From assembly GCA_905373665.1 (NCBI GenBank), contig CAJPTV010000127.1, positions 1 to 5,354 on the forward strand: DNA of 5,354 nucleotides. Reading direction: 5' to 3'. Source of the DNA: Bacteroidia bacterium. Its GTDB lineage: Bacteria > Bacteroidota > Bacteroidia > Bacteroidales > CAJPTX01. Under the pieces are notes generated by a model. That model did no database searches and was not told the origin of the DNA. It saw only the letters and a program-made list of their open reading frames with translations. Shown piece by piece: positions 1 to 4,813 of this stretch (its first letter is position 1; every line of letters begins with the position of its first letter). The position numbers and the translations under genes were made by a program.

Positions 1-24
1 GGTGATTTGCATTTTACCGCACAT
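1..24 (-). CDS. Possible start of the next minus-strand gene (first 8 codons only)
   Basis: Reading the minus strand from an ATG at 24-22, an open frame MCGKMQIT runs off the window edge. A second in-frame ATG lies at 12-10. It would begin 36 bases after the PBP1A stop on the same strand with no terminator between, so it could be the next gene of the same transcript. Eight codons are far too few to recognise a family, and either ATG could be the start. The fragment may be chance. Confidence 0.25.
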
Positions 25-60
25 TGCGCCCACTGGGCCGTCCGCCCTTAGGACCGCCCC

Positions 61-2403
61 CTAAAAGAACTCGTCGCCGTCTTCGTCAGCTGGGAGGTTT
101 GCGTCCTCACAGTCAAAGGAGACGCCGCGTAACGACTCGGGGACACTCCACGTAGCCACAGGTGAGATCCCCGTCGTGCGGTCAGCGTAAGCCTTCTGAA
201 GGAAAAGCCCCTGAATCGGAAGCGCCATCGCTGCCCCCTGACCGTAATACATCCCCGAGAAGTGCACCGCAGGGTCATCCGCCCCGACCCATGTCCCCAT
301 CACGATGTTGGGGTGCACACTCATAAACCACCCATCGGCACTGTTCTGCGTCGTCCCTGTCTTTCCACCTATCGGTCCTTCGAGCTTGTACACCGCACGC
401 AGACGACGCCCCGAACCCTGATCTACCACGCTCCGAAGAAGCGACAACATCCGATAGGCAGTCTCTTGACTGATTATCTCTCGCTTCTGAGGGGTGAAGG
501 AGGCAAGCACGTTGCCGCTCTTGTCCTCAATGCGCGAAACGATGTACGGCTCGACGTGTACGCCCCCCGAAGCAAATACACCGTAACTTGCGACAAGCTC
601 GTAGACTGAGATCACCGACGTCCCGAGGAAGATGGAGGGGACTTCGTCGATGTGGCTGCGTATCCCCATACGGCGCAGGAGCTCAGCCATCGCCTCGGGC
701 GAGAACTGCTTAATAAGCCATGCCGAGATATTGTTAACCGAATTGGCGAGCCCCCACTTGAGGGTCACCATCTCGCCGTCAAGGGGCGTAGGGTTCGAGT
801 TCTTGGGCGACCAGATGGTATCTGCCACCTCAAAGACCTGCGGCACGTTAGGCACCTTCATACAGGGCGAGTAGCCCTCTTGCATAGCAAGGGTGTAAAG
901 GAAGGGTTTGATAGTCGAACCGATTTGCCGACGCCCGGAGTACACCTGGTCGTATTTGTAATACTTGAAGTTCGTCCCCCCGACGTAGGCACGCACCCGC
1001 CCCGTATTAGGCTCTTGTGCCATGAAGCCTACACGCAGCTGCCGCTTGACGTAGAGCATCGAGTCGCGTGGAGTCATCACCGTATCGCGCTCGCCACCTT
1101 GCCACGAAAAGAGTGTCATTTCGACGGGCGTGTCAAAGCTCTTTTCTATCTGTTCGTCCGTCGCCCCCGCCCGTTTCATATTGCGGTAACGTTCGCTTTG
1201 GTGAATACCCGCACGCAGCACCGCCTCGCGCGCCTTACGGTTGACGTCGTAGGAGAAAAGCCCTTTCTTCTTCTCCGCATCAAAGGCGGGTTGGAGGGTC
1301 TGCCCTATGTGCTGTGCTACGGCCTCTTCGGCATACTTTTGGAGATTAACGTTGATGGTGGTGTAGATACGCAGCCCATCACGATAGAGGTTGTAGACCG
1401 ATCCATCGGGCTTCTGGTTCTTTTGACACCAGCCGTAGAGGGGGTTATTGATCCACTCGAGCGAATCGTGTTGGTACTGCTCGTGTAGGTAATACATCTT
1501 GGGCTGAGGGTAGGGCGCCGTCATAATCTGTCGGAGGTGTTCGCGCAAGTAGGTCGCTATCCCCGAGTTATGGTCTTGGACTTGGAAACGGAGGGTGATG
1601 GGGAGCGCCGAGAGGGAGTCGTAATCGTGCTGCGAGAGCTTATTGTAACGGAGCATCTGCTGCAAGACCACGTTACGGCGTTCGAGCGACCGCTCAGGGT
1701 TTCGCACAGGGCTATACCACGTAGGCCCCTTAACGAGCCCAACGAGCACGGCCGCCTCCTCGGTCTTGAGAGAGTCGGGGGTGGTGTTGAAGAAGGTGCG
1801 CGCGGCCATCTTAATCCCGTACGCATTCGAGCCAAAGGGGACGGTGTTGAGATACATGGTCAGTATCTCGTCTTTGGTGTAATTGCGTTCGAGTTTGATC
1901 GCCGTCACCCACTCCTTGAACTTGGAGATAGCAAGGCGGATCTTCGTCGCAATCTTCGATTCGGAGTAGGTCGAGTCTCGCGGAAAGAGGTTCTTTGCCA
2001 ACTGTTGGGTGAGGGTACTCCCCCCGCCCGACTCGCCCTTTCCCATCATGACCGTCTTGACAAAGACACGCATCAGTCCCCGCGCGTCAATCCCCGAGTG
2101 TTCGTAAAAACGGACATCCTCGGTAGCTACCAAGGCATCCACAAGGGCAGGCGCGAGCTCCTTTCGTTCGACAAAAGAGCGGTTTTGTATGTAAAACGAA
2201 CCGAGGACCGACTGGTCATCTGCCAAGACCTCACTCGCAAGGTTGCTATTGGGGTTTTCAAGCTCCTCAAAGGTCGGCATCACGCCAAAAGAGCCTTGGG
2301 CTATGAGCACGAAAAGGGTCACGGTGAAGAGGATGAGCCCAAAGATGAGCCCCCAAAAGATACGCCCGAAGATGGGCGAGTAACGTCGCTGGTTATCCCA
2401 CAT
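61..2403 (-). CDS. Penicillin-binding protein 1A, bifunctional class A peptidoglycan glycosyltransferase/transpeptidase
   Basis: This 780-residue inner-membrane enzyme polymerises lipid II into glycan strands and cross-links the stem peptides in the periplasm. A short cytoplasmic N-terminus precedes one membrane segment (about residues 14-37). The GT51 glycosyltransferase domain shows EDVRFYEHSGID (95-106, catalytic Glu95), GGGSTLTQQ (126-134), and KEW...LE followed by YTKDEILTMYLN (about 163-186, probable second catalytic Glu164). The transpeptidase domain has all three penicillin-binding motifs: STIK (Ser496 nucleophile, Lys499), SVN (555-557) and KTG (681-683). Length is normal for the family, and the C-terminus is acidic (DEDGDEFF). 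I chose the ATG at 2403. The same frame extends to a TTG at 2436, but that extension holds a promoter-like element and adds 11 residues unlike a PBP N-terminus. The gene lies 65 bases after the lipoprotein gene on the same strand, so co-transcription is possible. No terminator is visible after the stop. Activity is not in doubt from the motifs; the 1A subtype is by overall resemblance. Confidence 0.96.
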   Translation of the reverse strand: MWDNQRRYSPIFGRIFWGLIFGLILFTVTLFVLIAQGSFGVMPTFEELENPNSNLASEVLADDQSVLGSFYIQNRSFVERKELAPALVDALVATEDVRFYEHSGIDARGLMRVFVKTVMMGKGESGGGSTLTQQLAKNLFPRDSTYSESKIATKIRLAISKFKEWVTAIKLERNYTKDEILTMYLNTVPFGSNAYGIKMAARTFFNTTPDSLKTEEAAVLVGLVKGPTWYSPVRNPERSLERRNVVLQQMLRYNKLSQHDYDSLSALPITLRFQVQDHNSGIATYLREHLRQIMTAPYPQPKMYYLHEQYQHDSLEWINNPLYGWCQKNQKPDGSVYNLYRDGLRIYTTINVNLQKYAEEAVAQHIGQTLQPAFDAEKKKGLFSYDVNRKAREAVLRAGIHQSERYRNMKRAGATDEQIEKSFDTPVEMTLFSWQGGERDTVMTPRDSMLYVKRQLRVGFMAQEPNTGRVRAYVGGTNFKYYKYDQVYSGRRQIGSTIKPFLYTLAMQEGYSPCMKVPNVPQVFEVADTIWSPKNSNPTPLDGEMVTLKWGLANSVNNISAWLIKQFSPEAMAELLRRMGIRSHIDEVPSIFLGTSVISVYELVASYGVFASGGVHVEPYIVSRIEDKSGNVLASFTPQKREIISQETAYRMLSLLRSVVDQGSGRRLRAVYKLEGPIGGKTGTTQNSADGWFMSVHPNIVMGTWVGADDPAVHFSGMYYGQGAAMALPIQGLFLQKAYADRTTGISPVATWSVPESLRGVSFDCEDANLPADEDGDEFF

Positions 2404-2422
2404 TCTATTAGATTTGCGCCCC

Positions 2423-2430
2423 CAAAAGTA
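2423..2430 (-). promoter_or_regulatory. Bacteroidota-type -7 promoter element ahead of PBP1A
   Basis: The minus strand reads TACTTTTG, an exact fit to the TAnnTTTG -7 consensus of the Bacteroidota primary sigma factor. It is followed by a GC-rich GGGGCGC and an A-rich stretch directly before the ATG at 2403. Transcription from it would leave a leader of only about 10-15 bases. No convincing TTTG-like -33 element is present at the expected 19-21 bases upstream, so the site is either weak, activator-dependent or a chance match. If active, it would let PBP1A be expressed independently of the lipoprotein gene. Confidence 0.5.
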
Positions 2431-2468
2431 ACACAATCGCAGCTCTTAACCATCCCCACACACAGTGG

Positions 2469-2891
2469 CTAATTGTATACCACGAGGACGTTACCGTTCA
2501 GGTAGGTGCGGTAGGGGTGAAGCTGGTAGTTACCATCGGTAGAAAGCCCCGCATTGAGTAGCTGATACTCCACCTCGCAGTGTGGGCAACGCACCACGAC
2601 CCCCGTACGCTCCGTAGCGGTTAGTTCGTTCAGATGCCGCGGGCAGGTCACGTCGTAAGCGGCATACGTGCCCAAGGGGACGAGCTGCTGCACCACATAG
2701 ACCCCGTTCGCTTGTAGCCCATAGTCAGGGATGGTCATAACCCCGCCCGGCACGGTAAGTTCGGAGAATTGGGGCAAGGCCAGCCCAATGTGCAGACGGA
2801 AACGGATATTCCACTCGTGCTTCTCCTCCTCTTTTTCGCAAGAAGAGCACAGCAGGAACAGGGGCAAAAGCACTAGAAAAAAGGAGCGCAT
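2469..2891 (-). CDS. Rieske-like lipoprotein of the Bacteroidota envelope
   Basis: A 140-residue protein with a signal-peptidase-II type leader (hydrophobic 4-14, then LLCSSC), giving Cys18 as the likely lipidated residue. The mature chain starts CEKEEEK, which resembles the K-(D/E)2 lipoprotein export signal reported in Capnocytophaga, so surface exposure is possible. From about residue 60 it resembles the Rieske ferredoxin fold seen in small Bacteroidota lipoproteins: AAYDVTCPRH (77-86), VVVRCPHCEVEY (98-109), then LLNAG, PYRTY and a closing GNVLVVYN. The ligand pattern is CxxH (Cys83, His86) and CxxC (Cys102, Cys105, with His104 between), not the canonical CxH and CxxH, so a normal [2Fe-2S] cluster is doubtful. 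The ATG at 2891 is chosen because it opens directly into the signal peptide. No Shine-Dalgarno sequence is present. PBP1A follows 65 bases downstream. Physiological role is unknown. Family assignment is from remembered pattern, not a search. Confidence 0.82.
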   Translation of the reverse strand: MRSFFLVLLPLFLLCSSCEKEEEKHEWNIRFRLHIGLALPQFSELTVPGGVMTIPDYGLQANGVYVVQQLVPLGTYAAYDVTCPRHLNELTATERTGVVVRCPHCEVEYQLLNAGLSTDGNYQLHPYRTYLNGNVLVVYN

Positions 2892-2919
2892 CTGTGAATC
2901 ATTACATGGTAATAACAGA

Positions 2920-2934
2920 ACGCTCGTAGAGCGT
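2920..2934 (-). repeat. Short perfect hairpin in the lipoprotein leader
   Basis: A perfect inverted repeat, ACGCTC and GAGCGT around a 3-base loop, lies 28 bases before the lipoprotein ATG. It is not followed by a T-run on either strand, so it does not look like a terminator. It could stabilise the messenger or affect translation, or be an operator half-site pair. A weaker ATTAC/GTAAT dyad follows at 2901-2913. Confidence 0.4.
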
Positions 2935-3031
2935 CTTTACGTATACCCTCTTTCGCCCCAAAACCTCTTTCCCTACACTTCGGCGATTTAGGAAATCATA
3001 AAGCTCATTTTTATAACGAAGAGCAAAAGAA

Positions 3032-3054
3032 ACTCTCGTAAATATACAGAGAGT
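3032..3054. repeat. Inverted repeat bracketing the putative -7 element
   Basis: ACTCTC (3032-3037) and GAGAGT (3049-3054) form perfect 6-base arms separated by 11 bases, and the TATATTTA element lies between them. Arm centres are 17 bases apart, so a dimeric repressor could bind adjacent faces. A chance occurrence is possible in an AT-rich spacer. Confidence 0.4.
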
Positions 3055-3068
3055 AGTGTAAAAACAAG
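3039..3068 (-). promoter_or_regulatory. Weak promoter-like pair upstream of the lipoprotein gene
   Basis: The minus strand shows CTTG (3068-3065), then 18 bases, then TATATTTA (3046-3039). This resembles the Bacteroidota TTTG / TAnnTTTG pair, with one mismatch in each element and slightly short spacing. Transcription would begin near 3033, giving a leader of about 140 bases. It is the best candidate in the region but not strong, which would suit a promoter that depends on an activator bound upstream. Confidence 0.35.
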
Positions 3069-3080
3069 GGCAATAAAGGG

Positions 3081-3096
3081 TAGGTAAAATTACCTA
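3081..3096. repeat. 16-base dyad next to the 11-base repeat array
   Basis: TAGGTAA and TTACCTA are perfect 7-base arms around a central AA. The loop would be too tight for a good RNA hairpin and the arms are AT-rich, so a DNA-binding operator is more likely than a terminator. It sits two bases from the tandem array and 12 bases upstream of the CTTG element. Confidence 0.5.
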
Positions 3097-3098
3097 TT

Positions 3099-3142
3099 TT
3101 GTAGGGTGCATGTAAAGGGCATGTAAGGAGTATGTAGGGCGC
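3099..3142 (-). promoter_or_regulatory. Four tandem 11-base units, OmpR/PhoB-like binding-site array
   Basis: On the minus strand the four 7-base cores are CCTACAT (3138-3132), CTTACAT (3127-3121), TTTACAT (3116-3110) and CCTACAA (3105-3099), separated by 4-base spacers ACTC, GCCC and GCAC. TACA is invariant and the spacing is exactly 11 bases throughout. Tandem 7+4 units are the geometry of PhoB boxes and of several other OmpR/PhoB-family response regulator sites. The array lies about 31 bases upstream of the putative -33 element of the lipoprotein gene, a usual place for an activator. The repeats are seen directly; the regulator is inferred. Confidence 0.6.
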
Positions 3143-3204
3143 AGACGGGGACTATCAAGCAAGTGGCGGGGATGCGGGTATAGAGATTAAGGAAAACATA
3201 AATG

Positions 3205-3235
3205 AAAAAGAGCCGCCCCATTCCGAGACGGCTCT
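3205..3235 (-). terminator. Intrinsic terminator of the barrel-protein gene
   Basis: On the minus strand AGAGCCG (3235-3229) pairs perfectly with CGGCTCT (3215-3209) across a 13-base loop, and the stem runs straight into TTTTTC (T-run 3209-3205). It begins 41 bases after the stop codon at 3277. This separates the barrel gene from the lipoprotein gene. On the plus strand the stem is not followed by a T-run, so it works in one direction. Confidence 0.88.
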
Positions 3236-3276
3236 CTCTATAAAAGAACGCTGTATGACTTAGCTTAAAGGGGGGA

Positions 3277-4710
3277 TTAGAACGGGAGTAGGACAATCCC
3301 CATCTCTACAGGAAGAACCTCTGGCCCCATCCCCTTTTCAAAGAGCCCCATGGGGTAGAAATTGGTATAGAGGCGTACGGCACCGATCCCGAGGCGAAGG
3401 GTTGGGGCAAAAGAAACGTCGTTGAGATTGAACGTATCGCTGGCGTAGTTTTCGCGATTCTTGTCATAGAGCAGCTTGGTCGACGAGTGGAGGCGGATGT
3501 TAAGCAGCACGCCCGTAGAGATATAGACCCGTCGGTAACCATTCCCCTTGCTTTGCAATTCGAGGAGGAGGGGCGCGGTGAGTGCCCAGTTGAAAAAGCG
3601 GCTGGAGCGGACTTTGTGCCCGGCGTCTTGCAGGTCGGTATTGAACGTGATCCCGTGTTCGCCAGTAACCATCGTGTTCTTGTTCTTGAAACGATAGTTA
3701 TTGAAATTGAAACCTAAGCCCGTCAAGACACCGAAATTCGCACGCCAAAGGGGGACGCTATACTGTATGAAATTGAGATTGAAGTTGAAGGACGTGCCAT
3801 GGTTCATACGCAGGGGCGTCTGTTCGCCAGTAAGGGCAAAAGAGCCCGAGGGGGAAAGTAACCAGTTGAACCCCACCTCAAAACCTGCCCAGTGACCGCG
3901 GAAATTGCGTGTGCGGTAGGTCGCGACCGACTTAATAACTTGGGAGAACTTATCGTAATCGTCGTCGTCAAAGATATCATCCCAATCATCGTCGTCATCA
4001 TCGCACGCTGCGACAGCTCTTTTCTTTTTACCGTGTCGATTAAATGTAGACTCCTGTCCGTTGATCGAGACATTGATCTTTCCATCAGACTCTTTTTTGA
4101 CCGAGACTGTTTTTACCGTTCCTGGCGCAACCGAGTCGCTGAGGACAATCTGCTGATAGTTCCCCGAGTCGATGGTACTGAAGGTGTGGACTTGCGTAGT
4201 ACGTCGTTGGGCGCGTTCGAGCCTTCGGTTGGCACGTTCGAGCTGCTTATTCGCACGTTCTAGCTGTTTGGCCACGCGCTCACGTTGAGCATCGGCGCGG
4301 GCAAGTTGGGCATCGGCACGCGCTACTTGTTGGTCAGCATGGGCGAGTTGGGTTGCGGCATAGTCGGCCACGAGGTAGGGGGGAAAGTCCACATCTGGCG
4401 GGATCTGCAGGGTCGTATCTGGGCGTTCGGAGTGGAACTGGAGCGTAAGGCGGTTATCGTCAGAGATGTTATAAACGGCGATGTCCTCTGGTGCAATGTT
4501 GAGCATCCCGAGGTAACCGTCAAGGCTGTCCAAGGCATACTCATATTCTTCGGTAGTGACCGCGTTGGGTGTACGGTTAGGGTCTTTATCGACACCGTCA
4601 CGTATTACCACGCGATTGCGGTGCGTCGTATTCTGTGCGAAAGCGGTGGTGGTGGTGGCGATGGCAGCAGCCATCAGGAAAAGAACCGTCTTGAAACCAT
4701 TGTATTTCAT
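3277..4710 (-). CDS. Exported coiled-coil and outer-membrane beta-barrel protein
   Basis: A 477-residue protein with a signal peptide (MKYNGFK, hydrophobic core 8-16, cleavage likely at AFA-Q26). Residues about 50-115 are predicted globular and not recognised. Residues 121-170 form regular heptads (QLARADA, QLERANK and similar), a probable coiled coil. Residues 237-253 hold 13 aspartates in 17 positions. From about 265 to the end, alternating hydrophobic and aromatic strands (GHWAGFEVGFNWLL, then FNFNLNFIQYSVPL) resemble Bacteroidota outer-membrane barrels, with LLPF at the terminus giving the usual final aromatic residue. The segment of roughly 210 residues suits a small barrel of about 8-10 strands. 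The ATG at 4710 opens the signal peptide; no Shine-Dalgarno is seen. The gene stands alone, closed by its own terminator and divergent from the ATPase gene. The likely picture is a barrel in the outer membrane with its N-terminal part in the periplasm. Function is unknown. Confidence 0.85.
   Translation of the reverse strand: MKYNGFKTVLFLMAAAIATTTTAFAQNTTHRNRVVIRDGVDKDPNRTPNAVTTEEYEYALDSLDGYLGMLNIAPEDIAVYNISDDNRLTLQFHSERPDTTLQIPPDVDFPPYLVADYAATQLAHADQQVARADAQLARADAQRERVAKQLERANKQLERANRRLERAQRRTTQVHTFSTIDSGNYQQIVLSDSVAPGTVKTVSVKKESDGKINVSINGQESTFNRHGKKKRAVAACDDDDDDWDDIFDDDDYDKFSQVIKSVATYRTRNFRGHWAGFEVGFNWLLSPSGSFALTGEQTPLRMNHGTSFNFNLNFIQYSVPLWRANFGVLTGLGFNFNNYRFKNKNTMVTGEHGITFNTDLQDAGHKVRSSRFFNWALTAPLLLELQSKGNGYRRVYISTGVLLNIRLHSSTKLLYDKNRENYASDTFNLNDVSFAPTLRLGIGAVRLYTNFYPMGLFEKGMGPEVLPVEMGIVLLPF
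3952..4002 (-). other. Aspartate-rich patch in the barrel protein
   Basis: Residues 237-253 read six Asp, Trp, two Asp, Ile-Phe, four Asp, Tyr, Asp. It follows a basic patch (RHGKKKR, 225-231) and precedes the barrel. Such a density suggests binding of calcium or another cation, or a charged flexible linker. It does not match a DxDxDG EF-hand or a thrombospondin type 3 repeat exactly. GAT and GAC codons are mixed, so it is not a pure DNA microsatellite. Confidence 0.7.
4211..4357. repeat. Seven degenerate 21-base tandem repeats encoding coiled-coil heptads
   Basis: Units begin at 4211, 4232, 4253, 4274, 4295, 4316 and 4337. On the plus strand most begin GCrCG or GCGCG, and each 21-base unit equals one 7-residue heptad of the barrel protein. 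Two neighbouring units (4232 and 4253) are the most alike, while 4274 and 4316 have drifted. The pattern points to growth of the coiled coil by duplication of a heptad unit, followed by divergence. The unit length is in frame, so copy-number change would lengthen or shorten the coil without a frameshift. Confidence 0.75.
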
Positions 4711-4813
4711 TGTTCTCTATCTTTTGGAGTTCGTAGGTAAGACGGGCAAGGGTAGGGAAAGTTACAGGAGGGGCGGCTTTTTATTATCTTCGTGCAACGA
4801 AAACAGGCAACAG
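4711..4813. promoter_or_regulatory. Divergent intergenic region between barrel gene and ATPase gene
   Basis: These 103 bases must serve both genes. For the plus-strand ATPase gene, TATCTTCG at 4785-4792 is one base from TAnnTTTG and would give a leader of about 15 bases. A perfect TTCGT/ACGAA dyad (4789-4801) overlaps its downstream end. For the minus-strand barrel gene, TACCCTTG (4754-4747) and TAACTTTC (4764-4757) are each one base off the consensus. No good -33 element is seen for either direction. Neither gene has a Shine-Dalgarno sequence at the usual distance. Confidence 0.45.

Larger units (their letters stand above)
2892..3276. other. Gene-free region with terminator, repeats and probable promoter of the lipoprotein-PBP1A unit
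   Basis: No credible coding frame is seen on either strand in these 385 bases. In minus-strand order the region holds a short 3' tail of the barrel gene, an intrinsic terminator (3235-3205), four tandem 11-base units (3142-3099), a 16-base dyad (3096-3081), a weak promoter-like pair (3068-3039) bracketed at its -7 element by an inverted repeat, and a leader with a small hairpin (2934-2920). The segment from about 2990 to 3100 is clearly richer in A and T than the genes. Because the terminator isolates it from the barrel gene and both neighbours run on the minus strand, the most likely job of bases 3204-2892 is to control the lipoprotein and perhaps PBP1A. Confidence 0.7.

Noticed and set aside
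1..60. GC-rich stem-like segment after PBP1A as a terminator
   Set aside because: Only 4-base stems such as GGGC/GCCC can be formed and no T-run follows on the minus strand.
652..2472. Two long plus-strand open frames (652-1488 and 1537-2472) opposite PBP1A
   Set aside because: They lie wholly antisense to a gene with intact catalytic motifs. Their translations are rich in Arg, Val, Gly and Leu with no recognisable domain, as expected for shadows of a GC-rich coding frame.
2731..2991. 86-residue plus-strand open frame
   Set aside because: It is mostly antisense to the lipoprotein gene and its leader. No motif, signal peptide or promoter supports it.
3099..3142. 11-base repeats as plasmid-type iterons or a replication origin
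   Set aside because: There are only four short units, with no replication initiator gene, DnaA boxes or plasmid genes nearby. A regulatory array is simpler.
3090..3296. 68-residue minus-strand open frame
   Set aside because: It overlaps the end of the barrel gene and runs straight through the intrinsic terminator and the 11-base repeats. Its composition is not protein-like and there is no start signal.
4211..4357. 21-base repeats as a CRISPR array
   Set aside because: The units are contiguous without unique spacers, are degenerate, and encode in-frame heptads of a protein.
61..4710. Insertion sequence, transposon ends or tRNA genes
   Set aside because: No transposase frame, long terminal inverted repeats, target duplications or tRNA-like cloverleaf sequence were seen.
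4285..4740. 151-residue plus-strand open frame
   Set aside because: It is antisense to the N-terminal half of the barrel protein, and the tandem heptad repeats explain its regular composition.
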